From Bin87 sp965261195 (GTDB lineage: Bacteria > Chloroflexota > Dehalococcoidia > Lucifugimonadales > UBA3495), in contig OZ253455.1 in assembly GCA_965261195.1 (NCBI GenBank), positions 1,984,001 through 2,048,000 on the forward strand: a stretch of DNA of 64,000 bases, in the 5' to 3' direction. The translations under genes were made by a program, and so were the position numbers. Within the stretch, counting starts at the first letter, position 1, and every line of letters starts with the position of its first letter. Under the pieces are notes generated by a model. That model worked only from the letters and a program-made list of their open reading frames with translations, had not been told where the DNA came from and searched no databases. Shown piece by piece: positions 1 through 9,334 of this stretch.

Positions 1-1
1 G

Positions 2-613
2 TCAATGGTCAATTCGCCCACGCCAACCCGGGCCGAAATATCGGACATCGCCAACGCCGTGCTCGACGGTTGCGACTCTATCCTGCTTTCCGATGAGATA
101 GCAATTGGCGCTCACCCGGTGGAAGCGGTGCGTATCGCCGATGCTGCTATTGTCCAGGCGGAAAAAATATACCAGTACTACACCGAATTTCCGCAACGCG
201 ATCAGACGCAATCGGTTACGTGGGGCGCAACCCAACTCACCAAATCCCTGGATGCCAAGCCAATCGTCATCACCAGCACTGGCCGTGCCGCCTTCGAAAT
301 GTCGCGCTTCCGCCCGGAGAATGACATCCTGGTTTTCTCTCACGACGAAGCGGTGCAACGGCGGGTTTGCATGGCCTGGGGGTTGGCTCCGAAAGGCGTC
401 ATACCCGCCGAGCCGGACGTCGCCAAACTGGTAACACTGTTGGTGGACGAGGCGATGGCGACGGGGTTGGTGTCGGAGCGCGACATAGTTACGCTGGTGC
501 ATGGTTTTATGACCGGGGTTACGGGCACGACCAACACAATTCAAGTGCTGAAGGTGCAGGAATACCTGGACCACATTGGCCGCCACGCCGTTCGCCACGC
601 CGCACCGGCCTAG
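2..613 (+). CDS. pyk: Pyruvate kinase, C-terminal part (cut by window edge)
   Basis: This is the last about 200 residues of pyruvate kinase, the glycolytic enzyme that makes ATP and pyruvate from phosphoenolpyruvate and ADP. The fragment opens with PTRAEISDIANAVLDG and continues LLSDEIAIGAHPVEAV, which corresponds to the family's end-of-barrel motif (usually LSGETAAGKYPVEAV). The C-terminal alpha/beta domain follows. The frame is open to the first base, so the true start lies upstream of the window. The family's usual GET triad appears here as DEI, a visible departure from consensus. The stop is at 611-613. Confidence 0.92.
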   Translation, partial: SMVNSPTPTRAEISDIANAVLDGCDSILLSDEIAIGAHPVEAVRIADAAIVQAEKIYQYYTEFPQRDQTQSVTWGATQLTKSLDAKPIVITSTGRAAFEMSRFRPENDILVFSHDEAVQRRVCMAWGLAPKGVIPAEPDVAKLVTLLVDEAMATGLVSERDIVTLVHGFMTGVTGTTNTIQVLKVQEYLDHIGRHAVRHAAPA

Positions 614-637
614 GCGACGGCGCACCAGCCGCGGCCT

Positions 638-997
638 ATGATGAACGGTCCGGAATATGCACAGCAGGCGCGTGATTTTCTAGCCGCGTCAGACCGGGAA
701 TTTGCCGCCGGAGACCGTCAGCAGGCTTCCGAAAAACTCTACGGCGCAGCGAACGGCGCGCTGACTGCCCTAGCATTGCAGCGCGGCTGGAAGTACCGTA
801 CTCACCGGGATATGAAAAACGCCACCCAGAGACTGGCGGAAGAGTACGGAGACCCTTTCTGGATTGGCGGATTCTCCATCGCCGAAAAGTTTCACAAGAA
901 CTTTTTTCACGACGAAATGGAAGATTACGAGATTGTTGTGGACCGCCCCGCCGTGCACCAATACGTCGCCCGCGTGTTGGCGCTGCTGGAAGGCTGA
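638..997 (+). CDS. PaREP1/HEPN-like protein, first tandem copy
   Basis: A 119-residue protein of the PaREP1 type (alpha-helical, HEPN-like), a family known mainly from Pyrobaculum and Chloroflexota genomes. The conserved core is visible: SEKLYGAANGAL near residue 31, then RGWKYRTH, which fits the HEPN R-x(4-6)-H pattern with six intervening residues, and KNFFHDEMEDYEI near residue 85. HEPN proteins are often RNases or partners of nucleotidyltransferases, but no such partner is adjacent here. No good Shine-Dalgarno precedes the ATG; 641 is an alternative start. The next gene is a close paralogue, so this is a tandem duplication of about 422 bp. Molecular function is not known. Confidence 0.72.
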   Translation: MMNGPEYAQQARDFLAASDREFAAGDRQQASEKLYGAANGALTALALQRGWKYRTHRDMKNATQRLAEEYGDPFWIGGFSIAEKFHKNFFHDEMEDYEIVVDRPAVHQYVARVLALLEG

Positions 998-1059
998 CGT
1001 TGCCATCGGCACCCCCGATATTGCCGGTGTAGCATGAGGCAAACTGGGAAGGCATCATT

Positions 1060-1416
1060 ATGACCGTTCAGGAATACGCACAGTGCGCGCGTGACTTTTT
1101 AGCCGCTTCAGACCGAGAATTCGCGGCCGGAGACTGTCAGCAGGCTTCTGAAAAACTTTACGGTGCGGCCAATGAAGCACTGAGCGCCATCGCAATACAG
1201 CGCAGTTGGAAACACCGTACGCATCGGGATATGAAAAACGTTGCCCAGAGGCTGGCGGAAGAGTACGGTGACCCGTTTCTATCTACCGGGTTCAACACTG
1301 CGGAAAAATTTCACAAAAACTTCTTCCACGATGAGATGGAAGATTACGAAATTGAGGCTGACCGTCCCTTCGTTCACTTGTTCGTCGCCCGCGTGTTGAC
1401 GCTGCTGGAAGGCTGA
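1060..1416 (+). CDS. PaREP1/HEPN-like protein, second tandem copy
   Basis: A 118-residue paralogue of the preceding gene with the same landmarks: SEKLYGAANEAL, RSWKHRTH (again R-x6-H) and KNFFHDEMEDYEI. The start is supported by GGAAGG about 9 bases upstream of the ATG. The two copies keep nearly identical ends (both finish in LLEG followed by the same bases after the stop), so duplication included some flanking DNA. Differences cluster on the surface-like positions while the RxH and FFHDEMEDY blocks are unchanged, suggesting both are under selection. Function unknown; an RNase or nucleic-acid-linked role is only inferred from the fold family. Confidence 0.75.
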   Translation: MTVQEYAQCARDFLAASDREFAAGDCQQASEKLYGAANEALSAIAIQRSWKHRTHRDMKNVAQRLAEEYGDPFLSTGFNTAEKFHKNFFHDEMEDYEIEADRPFVHLFVARVLTLLEG

Positions 1417-1472
1417 CGTTGCCGTTGGCAGCTTCCTGATGATTTAGCTGCCTCCGAGGTTAGCGGAAACCG

Positions 1473-2921
1473 CTAATCGGCAGCGATGGAACGGGGCAGG
1501 TGGGTAGCGCCGGTCAGGTACTGGTCGACGCCTCGCGCCACGTCTCGACCTTCGGCGATGGCCCACACGACCAGCGACTGGCCGCGCACCATGTCTCCGC
1601 CGGCGAATATGCCGGGCACCGAGGTCATCTTGTTCTCGTCAACCTGCACGTTGCCGCGGCCATCCAGTTCAACGCCCAGCTGCTGCAGCATTCCGTCATG
1701 CTCCGGGTGCAGGAAACCCATGGCCAGCAGCACCAGGTCGGCCTCCACGATGAATTCGCTGCCCGGGACTTCGGCCATCTGAAAGCGCCCATCTTCACCT
1801 TTGGTCCAGTCCACGCGCACGGCGTGGAGTTGCTCAACGCGCTGGCCGTTGCCGCTCAACGACTTGGTGAGGATGTTGTAGTCGCGGATTCCACCTTCTT
1901 CGTGGGCCGCTGAAGTACGCAGTATCATCGGCCACCGGGGCCACGGATTATCATCCGTCCGTTCCTCGGGCGGTTCCGGCAGCAGTTCGAATTGGCGCAC
2001 GACTTCGGCTCCCTGGCGATGCGCCGTCCCCAGGCAGTCGGCGCCGGTGTCCCCGCCGCCCAGTATAACTACCCGTTTGCCTTCGGCGGAAATCTGGTCG
2101 CTGATATCCTCGCCGGCCAGCTGGCGGTTTTGCTGGGGGAGATATTCCATGGCGAAATGCACGCCCGCCAGCTCTCGACCCGGCACGTTCAGGTCTCGCG
2201 CTTCGGTGGAGCCTCCGGTGAGACATACGGCGTCGTATTCTTCCCGCAGCTGCTGGGCGGGGTAATTGACCCCAACGTTCACGCCGGTACGGAACTCAAT
2301 ACCCTCTGCTTCCATGAGCTTGATGCGCCGCTGCACAACAGCTTTTTCCAGCTTAAAATCAGGTATGCCCAACATCAGCAAACCGCCGATGTAGTCCGCC
2401 CGCTCCAGTACCGTAACGTAATGTCCCGCCCGGTTCAATTGTTGTGCGGCGGCCAAACCGGCCGGGCCGCTGCCAACCACCGCCACTTTCTTGCCAGTGC
2501 GGGTGTCGGGCGGCGTTGCCCTGATCCAGCCTTGCTCAAACCCGCGGTCGCTGATCTCTTTTTCGATATATTCGATGGTGACGGGGTCAGCGTTGATGCT
2601 CAATACGCAGGACGCCTCGCACGGGGCCGGACAAATCCTTCCCGTGAATTCGGGAAAATTATTGGTGCTCAGCAGGATGTCCAGCGCGCGTTCCCAGTTG
2701 CCCAGATAAACCTGATGGTTGAAGTCGGGGATGACGTTTCCCAGCGGGCATCCCATGTGGCAGAAAGGCACGGCGCAGTCCATGCAGCGCCCCCCCTGCT
2801 CGGCAGCCTGGGTGTCAGTCCACCGTTGGTAGAATTCAGAATAGTCGTTGATGCGTTCGGCCGGCGGGCGGCGTTCCGGAGGAATGCGCCTGAAGTCCAT
2901 GAACCCGGTGACTTTACCCAT
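1473..2921 (-). CDS. gltD: Glutamate synthase, small (beta) subunit
   Basis: 482 residues, the usual length. It passes electrons from NAD(P)H through FAD and iron-sulfur clusters to the large subunit. The N-terminus holds two cysteine clusters, CMDCAVPFCHMGC (about residue 46) and CPAPCEASC (about residue 96), for the 4Fe-4S centres. FAD-binding VGSGPAGLAAA follows near residue 150, and the NAD(P)-binding loop ILGGGDTGADC near residue 286. The start codon overlaps the gltB stop by 8 bases (ATGGGTAA), so the two are translationally coupled in one operon. A small hairpin (ttagcgg/ccgctaa, 1460-1476) covers the stop codon. Confidence 0.96.
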   Translation of the reverse strand: MGKVTGFMDFRRIPPERRPPAERINDYSEFYQRWTDTQAAEQGGRCMDCAVPFCHMGCPLGNVIPDFNHQVYLGNWERALDILLSTNNFPEFTGRICPAPCEASCVLSINADPVTIEYIEKEISDRGFEQGWIRATPPDTRTGKKVAVVGSGPAGLAAAQQLNRAGHYVTVLERADYIGGLLMLGIPDFKLEKAVVQRRIKLMEAEGIEFRTGVNVGVNYPAQQLREEYDAVCLTGGSTEARDLNVPGRELAGVHFAMEYLPQQNRQLAGEDISDQISAEGKRVVILGGGDTGADCLGTAHRQGAEVVRQFELLPEPPEERTDDNPWPRWPMILRTSAAHEEGGIRDYNILTKSLSGNGQRVEQLHAVRVDWTKGEDGRFQMAEVPGSEFIVEADLVLLAMGFLHPEHDGMLQQLGVELDGRGNVQVDENKMTSVPGIFAGGDMVRGQSLVVWAIAEGRDVARGVDQYLTGATHLPRSIAAD

Positions 2922-5900
2922 TCCGCACCACCGCCAGTTCCGCTTCGGCGCGCTGCTTACGCTCGGCCAGCACGCGACGATAATCGCGGGGCATCACCTT
3001 GCGGAATTGACCGATGCTGGCGCTCCAGTCATCAAGGATGCGCTGCGCCGGGCCGCTGCCGGTGCGGGTGAGGTGCTCGGTCAACAGGCCATGCAGCAGG
3101 TCAATGTCCTCTGGTTCCACCAGGTTTTCCAGGTCGGCCATGCCGTTGTTGAACCGGATGTGAAAATCCCCATCGGGGTCATAAACGAATGCGATGCCGC
3201 CGCTCATGCCAGCGCCAAAGTTGCGGCCGGCGCTGCCGATGACCGCGACGACGCCACTGGTCATGTATTCACAACCGTGGTCGCCGATGCCTTCCACCAC
3301 CGCAATGGCGCCGCTGTTGCGGACGGCGAAACGTTCGCCGGCGCGTCCCCGAATAAACACGTCGCCGCCGGTGGCGCCGTACAGGGCCACGTTGCCGATG
3401 ATGATGTTGTCCTCCGGCACGAACCCCGAACCCGCGGGCGGCACGATGACAATGCGGCCGCCGCCGATGCCCTTGCCCATGTAGTCATTGGTGTCGCCGG
3501 CCAGGCTGATGGACACGCCGCCGGCCAGGAATGCGCCGAAGCTTTGCCCGCCGGAACCTTCCAGGTGGATGTCAATGGTTCCTGGAGGCAGGCCCTCCTC
3601 ACCATATTTGCGGGCGACGCGGCCGCTGAGCATTGCGCCTACGGTACGGTTCGAGTTGCTGACCGGCAAGTCAATGCGTACCGGCGTGCCGTGGTCGATG
3701 GCGGGTTGGGCTTGCGCGATAATCTGGTGATCCAGCGCCCGCTCCAGACCGTGGTCCTGCACGGCGCAGCAGTAGGTCTGGACGCGTTCCGCGCGCGGCG
3801 GGATGACCAGCAACCGGGACAGGTCAATGCCCGCAGCTTTCCAGTGGTCAACTGCCTGCCGGGTTTCCAGCTTGTCCACCCGACCCACCATCTCGGCGAC
3901 GGTGCGGAATCCGGTCTGAGCCATAATTTCCCGCAGTTCTTCTGCCACGAAGTAGAAATAGTTGACCAGATGCCCGGGCTGACCGGCAAATCGCTTGCGC
4001 AGTTCCGGGTCCTGGGTAGCGATGCCAACCGAGCAGGTGTTCAGGTGGCATTTGCGCAACATGATGCAACCGTTGACGATGAGGGCAGCGGTGGCCATGC
4101 CGAACTCTTCGGCGCCCAGCAGCGCGGCGATGGCAACGTCGCGGCCGGTTTTCAGCTGGCCGTCGGTTTGCACCACGATTCGGCTGCGGAGGTCGTTGGC
4201 AACCAGCACCTGCTGAGTCTCGGCAACGCCAAGTTCCCAGGGCAGGCCGGCGTGTTTGATCGAAGACTCCGGGGATGCGCCGGTTCCGCCGTCGTGCCCG
4301 CTAATAAGCACCACATCGCCGTGCCCTTTGGACACTCCGGCGGCGATGGTGCCCACACCCACTTCGGACACCAGTTTGACGTGGATGCGGGCTTCCGGGT
4401 TGATGTTTTTCAAGTCGTGGATCAGTTGCGCCAGGTCCTCAATCGAGTAAATATCATGATGGGGCGGCGGCGAGATCAATTCCACGCCCGGCGTGGTGTG
4501 CCGAACCCATCCGATGTATTCATCCACCTTGTGGCCGGGCAGTTGCCCGCCTTCTCCGGGCTTGGAACCCTGCGCCATCTTGATTTGCAGGTCGGTGGCA
4601 TTAACCAGATAGTTGGGAGTGACGCCGAAACGTCCGGACGCCACCTGCTTGATGGCGCTGGAGCGGTTGTCGCCGTTGTCGTCCAAATTGTACCGATGGT
4701 AGTCTTCTCCGCCCTCCCCGGTGTTGCTGCGCGCGCCCAGCCGATTCATGGCGATGGCCATGGTTTCGTGAGCTTCGCGGCTGATGGAACCGAGGGAGAT
4801 TGCGCCGGTGGCGAACCGCTTGACTATATCTACGGCCGGTTCCACTTCGTCGATGGGAATAGACTCGCTGGGCTTAAAGTCCAGGAGACCTCGCAAAGTG
4901 GCCATCGCCCGACTCTGGTCGTTAACCTGCTCGGCGAATTCCCGGTACGCTTTGGGGTCGTCGGCGCGGGTGGCATATTGCAGCTTGGCGATGGCTTCCG
5001 GGTTCCACTGGTGGAACTCGCCGTGACGCCGCCACTGATATTGGCCGCCCATGTCCAACTCTTGCATACCCGGCAGGAAAGGGTCATCGAACGCCGCACG
5101 GTGCCTTTGCAGCGTTTCGGCTTCGATGATGTCCAGGCCAATGCCCTGGATCCGCGACGGCGTGCCGGTGAAGTAACGATTCACCACGTCGTCGTTCAAC
5201 CCGATGGCCTCGAATATCTGGGCGCCCCGATATGACTGCACGGTGGAAATGCCCATCTTGGACATTACCTTCAAGACGCCTTTTTCGTTGGCTTTGATGA
5301 AGTTGTAAACCGCGTAATCCGGCGTGGTTCCGTTGAGTTCCCCGCGCTCGGCCAGATCGGCCACCGATTCCAGCGCCAGATATGGGTTGACGGCTCCGGC
5401 CCCGTAGCCAATCAGCAGGCAGATGTGCTGCACTTCCCGCGGCTCGCCCGATTCGACCACCAGGCCCACGCGGGTGCGGGTGCCTTCCCGGGTCAGATGG
5501 TGGTGGACCGCGGCGGTAGCAAGCAGGCTGGGAATGGGAGCGTGTTCGGCATCGACTCCCCGGTCGGAAAGCACAATGATGTTTTTGCCGTCGGCAATCG
5601 CCTGGGACGCCGCATTGCAGAGGGTGTCGAGAGCTTGCTGCAACGATCCGGCGCGGGCCTCAAACAGGGTTGGCAAGGTGGCCGACGACATTCCGGGCAA
5701 GTTCAGGGCTCGAATTTGCGCCAGCTGCGCGTCGGTCAGCAGGGGGCTTTGCAACCGGAGTTGATGACAGTGTTCGGGGCTTTCATCAAACAGGTTTTGT
5801 TCGCTGCCAATAAAGGCTTGCAGAGATGTAACCAGTTCTTCCCGGATGGCATCCAGTGGCGGGTTGGACACTTGGGCGAATAATTGCTTGAAGTAGTCAA

Positions 5901-7461
5901 ACAGCTGCCGGTTTTGACTCGACAGTACCGCGAGCGAGGCGTCGTTGCCCATTGAACCGATGGCTTCGTATCCGGCGGCGGCCATGGGCGTGGTCAGTAT
6001 CCGCAATTCTTCGATGGTGTAACCGAAGGCGCGCTGGTGTTGCCGCAGGTTGGAACTGCCGACCGGAGCCGCCCCAGCGGCCGGCGGCAGGTCCTCCAGC
6101 GCAACTTTTTGCTCCTGAAGCCACTGCCCGTAGGGTTTCCGGTTGGACAGGGTGTGTTTCAGTTCCTCGTCGCCGATGATGCGACCTTCGTCCAAACTCA
6201 CCAGGAACATCCGGCCCGGCTGCAAACGACCTTTCTCTTTGATACTGGCGGCCGGCAAATCCAGCACGCCGGTTTCCGATGCCATGACCAGCTTGCCGTC
6301 ATGGGTAACTGTGTAGCGGAAGGGACGCAGGCCATTGCGGTCCAGCACGGCGCACACGTCTTTGCCATCGGTGGCCAGCATCATCGCCGGCCCGTCCCAG
6401 GGTTCCATCATGCAGGAGTGGAATTCGTAGAAATCCTTCTTCTCCTGCGGCATGGTTTCGTGCTGATCCCACGCTTCGGGAATCATCATCAGCATGGAAT
6501 GAGCCAGGTCGCGACCGGTCATTACCAGCAGTTCAAGGCAGTTGTCGAAGCTGGCGGTGTCACTGGCCTGGGGATTGCAGATGGGCGCCAGCTTATGTAC
6601 ATCAGCGCCGTACAGTGGCGAGCGGAACTGGTTTTCGCGGGCGTGCATCCAGTTGATGTTGCCCCGCAGCGTGTTAATCTCGCCGTTGTGCGCCAGATAG
6701 CGGTACGGATGCGCCAGTTTCCAGTGTCCCAGCGTGTTGGTGCTGAACCGGGAGTGTACGAGCGCGAATGCGGAAACCAGGGTTTCATCATTCAGGTCCA
6801 GGTAAAATTGCGCCACCTGATGAGACACCAGCAGGCCCTTGTAGACCACCGTGTTGCAACTCAGGCTGCACAGGTAACAAAAATCGGCATCGGCATCGCT
6901 GATGCCGGTTTGTCCCAGGGTGTTCTCAAATACCTTGCGCACGACGTACAGCTTGCGTTCCAGGGCTGCCCGGTCGGGTGTGTCGGCATCGCCTTTGCCC
7001 ACGAAGAACTGGCGGATAGTGGGGCACACTGCTCGAGCGTCCCGGCCGATGGTAGTGTCATCCAAAGGAACATCACGCCATCCGAGCATGGTCAGTCCCT
7101 CGCTGGCGGCGACCTGCTCGATGTGGGCCACAACGGTGGCGGCGGCAGTGGCGTCCTGGGGCAGGAATGCCATCCCGACGCCGTACTCGCCCTCAATGGG
7201 CAATGTGAAACCCAGGCTGGATGTGACCTTGCGGAAGAAGGCATCGGGCATTTGCACCAGGATGCCCGCCCCGTCTCCGGTGTCGGGGTCGGAACCGGAA
7301 GCGCCGCGATGACCCAAGTTGTTCAGAACCTGTAGGGATTCTTCGATAATCGAGTGGGTTTTATCGCCCTTGATGTTAGCCACCATGCCCACGCCACAGG
7401 CGTCGTGTTCTTGCTCTGGGCGGTATAAACCGGACTGGGCTAACTTCTCAAGCGAATTCAT
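2914..7461 (-). CDS. gltB: Glutamate synthase, large (alpha) subunit
   Basis: 1515 residues from the ATG at 7461. It makes two glutamates from glutamine and 2-oxoglutarate. The sequence HDACGVGMVANI places the nucleophile of the Ntn glutaminase at Cys22, so a 21-residue propeptide would be removed. This is why the downstream ATG is preferred over a possible start at 7533, whose extra 24 residues look unlike the family. Order: glutaminase domain, central domain, FMN-binding synthase domain (GGEDYHRY, GHDGGTGASP), a CIMLRKCHLNTC cluster for the 3Fe-4S centre, and the C-terminal GXGXG beta-helix (GATGGDVFIRG). gltD follows with an 8-base overlap. Confidence 0.96.
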   Translation of the reverse strand: MNSLEKLAQSGLYRPEQEHDACGVGMVANIKGDKTHSIIEESLQVLNNLGHRGASGSDPDTGDGAGILVQMPDAFFRKVTSSLGFTLPIEGEYGVGMAFLPQDATAAATVVAHIEQVAASEGLTMLGWRDVPLDDTTIGRDARAVCPTIRQFFVGKGDADTPDRAALERKLYVVRKVFENTLGQTGISDADADFCYLCSLSCNTVVYKGLLVSHQVAQFYLDLNDETLVSAFALVHSRFSTNTLGHWKLAHPYRYLAHNGEINTLRGNINWMHARENQFRSPLYGADVHKLAPICNPQASDTASFDNCLELLVMTGRDLAHSMLMMIPEAWDQHETMPQEKKDFYEFHSCMMEPWDGPAMMLATDGKDVCAVLDRNGLRPFRYTVTHDGKLVMASETGVLDLPAASIKEKGRLQPGRMFLVSLDEGRIIGDEELKHTLSNRKPYGQWLQEQKVALEDLPPAAGAAPVGSSNLRQHQRAFGYTIEELRILTTPMAAAGYEAIGSMGNDASLAVLSSQNRQLFDYFKQLFAQVSNPPLDAIREELVTSLQAFIGSEQNLFDESPEHCHQLRLQSPLLTDAQLAQIRALNLPGMSSATLPTLFEARAGSLQQALDTLCNAASQAIADGKNIIVLSDRGVDAEHAPIPSLLATAAVHHHLTREGTRTRVGLVVESGEPREVQHICLLIGYGAGAVNPYLALESVADLAERGELNGTTPDYAVYNFIKANEKGVLKVMSKMGISTVQSYRGAQIFEAIGLNDDVVNRYFTGTPSRIQGIGLDIIEAETLQRHRAAFDDPFLPGMQELDMGGQYQWRRHGEFHQWNPEAIAKLQYATRADDPKAYREFAEQVNDQSRAMATLRGLLDFKPSESIPIDEVEPAVDIVKRFATGAISLGSISREAHETMAIAMNRLGARSNTGEGGEDYHRYNLDDNGDNRSSAIKQVASGRFGVTPNYLVNATDLQIKMAQGSKPGEGGQLPGHKVDEYIGWVRHTTPGVELISPPPHHDIYSIEDLAQLIHDLKNINPEARIHVKLVSEVGVGTIAAGVSKGHGDVVLISGHDGGTGASPESSIKHAGLPWELGVAETQQVLVANDLRSRIVVQTDGQLKTGRDVAIAALLGAEEFGMATAALIVNGCIMLRKCHLNTCSVGIATQDPELRKRFAGQPGHLVNYFYFVAEELREIMAQTGFRTVAEMVGRVDKLETRQAVDHWKAAGIDLSRLLVIPPRAERVQTYCCAVQDHGLERALDHQIIAQAQPAIDHGTPVRIDLPVSNSNRTVGAMLSGRVARKYGEEGLPPGTIDIHLEGSGGQSFGAFLAGGVSISLAGDTNDYMGKGIGGGRIVIVPPAGSGFVPEDNIIIGNVALYGATGGDVFIRGRAGERFAVRNSGAIAVVEGIGDHGCEYMTSGVVAVIGSAGRNFGAGMSGGIAFVYDPDGDFHIRFNNGMADLENLVEPEDIDLLHGLLTEHLTRTGSGPAQRILDDWSASIGQFRKVMPRDYRRVLAERKQRAEAELAVVRNG

Positions 7462-7744
7462 GGCTACAACCTTGCGCTCTACAATTGAACAAACCGGGAA
7501 CAAACCAATGGGCTCAACTATTGAACACGCCAACGGCCGGCCGGATGAGCCACTCCGGCCTCACGCCGCCGCTTACAGGGCGTTGGGACATAGAAAACTA
7601 CTTGTCGCGCCGACTTGTGTAATATATCACAAATGGCGGGGATTGCAAGGCAATGGCGCTCGCCCCTATACTCGATGCAGGCCAATTCGAAGGCCAATTG
7701 ATAGCTGTTACAGGATTGTTGGCCGGAGGTTTTACCGAATACGC
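7462..7744. other. Intergenic region between divergent gltB and rsfS
   Basis: This 283-bp gap must hold the promoters of both divergent genes. It contains a CRP/FNR-like palindrome (see separate entry) and, on the gltB side, a repeated short block (ctacaattgaacaaacc and caactattgaacac). Nothing coding is convincing. A GGAGG lies about 14 bases before the rsfS ATG, somewhat far for a ribosome binding site. Confidence 0.5.
7615..7632. promoter_or_regulatory. Palindrome TTGTG-N8-CACAA, possible CRP/FNR-type operator
   Basis: The sequence TTGTGTAATATATCACAA has inverted TTGTG/CACAA arms around an AT-rich centre, similar in shape to CRP/FNR-family sites. It lies midway between gltBD and rsfS. The AT-rich centre could equally be a -10 element for either direction. 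No regulator gene is in the window, so this is a guess from symmetry and position. Confidence 0.35.
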
Positions 7745-8107
7745 ATGACCAACGTAACTACGCACCGTCCCAATAGTGTCGCCCGCCTGGCCGTCGATGT
7801 CGCCGCTGAGAAATTGGCCACCGACATCGTGATGCTTGACCTGAGAGGGTTGACCCCCTTCGCCGATTATTTCGTGATTATGACTGCCGATTCGGTGCGT
7901 CAGATTCAGGGGTTGGAGGAAGATCTGACCACTGCAATGAAACAGGCCGGCGTGCCGCGCCACCGTCGTGAAGGGACACCGGTGTCGGGCTGGATTCTGC
8001 TGGATTTCGCCGACGTGGTGGTCCATATTTTCGGGCCGGACGAGCGCGAATTTTTCGCATTGGAACGTCTCTGGAACCGGGCTCCACAGGTGGTCAGGAT
8101 TCTGTAA
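7745..8107 (+). CDS. rsfS: Ribosome silencing factor RsfS (YbeB/Iojap family)
   Basis: 120 residues starting MTNVTTHRP. RsfS binds ribosomal protein uL14 on the 50S subunit and blocks joining with 30S, slowing translation under nutrient limitation. Family hallmarks are present: DIVMLDLRGLTPFADYFVI near residue 30, REGTPVSGWILLDFADVVVHIF near residue 77, and the C-terminal REFFALERLW. An in-frame frame extends upstream to 7319 over the gltB promoter, but that part is unlike the family, so the start at 7745 was taken. The 3' end overlaps the convergent ndk gene by 14 bases. Confidence 0.93.
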   Translation: MTNVTTHRPNSVARLAVDVAAEKLATDIVMLDLRGLTPFADYFVIMTADSVRQIQGLEEDLTTAMKQAGVPRHRREGTPVSGWILLDFADVVVHIFGPDEREFFALERLWNRAPQVVRIL

Positions 8108-8546
8108 TCCATTGGTCGGCGCTGCGGCTGTAGTCCAGGCCGGCGTCGGCCCCGAAAAACAGTCCGATTTCCCGCGTCGCTGACTCCGGGCTGTCCGACC
8201 CGTGGACTATGTTGCGGCCAATGTCGATGCCAAAGTCGCCGCGAATCGTCCCGGGTGCGGCGTCAGCAGGATTGGTGGCCCCCATAGTTTGCCGGGCCAG
8301 CGCAACCGCGTTGGTCGCCTCCCAGATCATGGCCACGATGGGGCCGGAAGTGATGAATGAAACCAGGCCGGGGAAGAAAGGCCGGTCAACGTGCTCACCG
8401 TAGTGGCGACCCGCCAATTCCTCATCAACCTGCATCAGCTGGATTGCCACCAGTTTGAGGCCCCGGCGTTCCAGCCGTGAGATTACCTCACCAATAACGC
8501 CCCGTTGGACACCGTCCGGCTTGACTGCCACAAAAGTTCGTTCCAT
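8094..8546 (-). CDS. ndk: Nucleoside diphosphate kinase
   Basis: 150 residues, normal length. It transfers the gamma phosphate between nucleoside tri- and diphosphates through a phosphohistidine. The N-terminus MERTFVAVKPDGVQRG, the GPIVAMIWEATNAV helix and the active-site block NIVHGSDS (His115) are all present. It lies 55 bp downstream of tsaB on the same strand and may be read from the thiL-tsaE-tsaB transcript. Its end overlaps rsfS convergently, so the two could interfere transcriptionally. Confidence 0.96.
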   Translation of the reverse strand: MERTFVAVKPDGVQRGVIGEVISRLERRGLKLVAIQLMQVDEELAGRHYGEHVDRPFFPGLVSFITSGPIVAMIWEATNAVALARQTMGATNPADAAPGTIRGDFGIDIGRNIVHGSDSPESATREIGLFFGADAGLDYSRSADQWITES

Positions 8547-8600
8547 TGTTATCGACTGCTCCTGAAATGTGATGAGTGTAAATCGCCGGTTGGCGGGCCA

Positions 8601-9332
8601 TCATGCCGACGCCGGACGACCCTGCGCTACCCGGTCGCGCTGCTTGGGCGCGCCAATGCTGGGCATACGCAGGTAGTAAGGCTGGAGGGTGGAAAGGTCG
8701 TCGCTGTCGCCATCCCTGATGCGCCGGCTGGCCAGCCCCGCCAGCGCCCACAGACGATCAGCCGGCGTCCAGGGCGCAACTGCCGCTGGCCAATCCGGAT
8801 CATGGCCTGCGGAGGGACTGTGGATGTCGTGGCGACGAGCATGGGCGGCTTCACCGCAGTAAAGTACCGTCGCCGGTGTCAAATCGGATTCCCGTCGCAG
8901 CAGGCTTTCCGGGGCGGCGATAGCGTCATCGCACCGCCGGGCGCCGTCTCCCCCGAACCAGGCGGCCGCCACCTCGTTGCGCCCGGCCTCCAGCCAGGCC
9001 GACACAGTGCCGTCCGGCGTCACATGGGGCAAAGCCTCCAGGGCCAGCGTGTCGATGCCCACAATGGGCAAACCGGCGGCCATCGCCAACCCCTTGGCGG
9101 CGCTAACCCCCACGCGCAGCGCGCTGAACGGCCCCGGCCCCAGGGCGACCGCGACTCCCGTCAAGTGGGCTACTTGCAGACCGTGCGTTTGCAACGCCGC
9201 AGCCACCGCCGGCATCAGTTGCGCGGTGTGGTTGACCCTAGTGCGCCACAGCCTGGATTCGACGACCTTCCCGTCGGTGTCCGCCAGCGCCATCCCGCCG
9301 TAACGGGACGATGTGTCAATCGCCAGCAACAT
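8601..9332 (-). CDS. tsaB: tRNA threonylcarbamoyladenosine biosynthesis protein TsaB
   Basis: 243 residues from the ATG at 9332 (MLLAIDTSS, the family's invariant opening). The frame is open further upstream, but the extra 47 residues overlap tsaE and are not family-like. TsaB is the catalytically inactive ASKHA partner that activates TsaD in making the t6A37 modification of ANN-decoding tRNAs. LGPGPFSALRVGVSAAKGLA near residue 70 is the typical signature. It sits 2 bp after the tsaE stop, and the two partners are co-transcribed; TsaD is not in the window. Confidence 0.9.
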   Translation of the reverse strand: MLLAIDTSSRYGGMALADTDGKVVESRLWRTRVNHTAQLMPAVAAALQTHGLQVAHLTGVAVALGPGPFSALRVGVSAAKGLAMAAGLPIVGIDTLALEALPHVTPDGTVSAWLEAGRNEVAAAWFGGDGARRCDDAIAAPESLLRRESDLTPATVLYCGEAAHARRHDIHSPSAGHDPDWPAAVAPWTPADRLWALAGLASRRIRDGDSDDLSTLQPYYLRMPSIGAPKQRDRVAQGRPASA

Positions 9333-9334
9333 CG

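Noticed and set aside
2848..5235. Very long open frame on the plus strand opposite gltB
   Set aside because: It is an antisense shadow of a high-GC gene. gltB has complete family motifs, and the plus-strand translation resembles no protein.
6037..7335. Second long plus-strand frame opposite gltB
   Set aside because: Same reason: it mirrors the codon structure of gltB and has no start signals.
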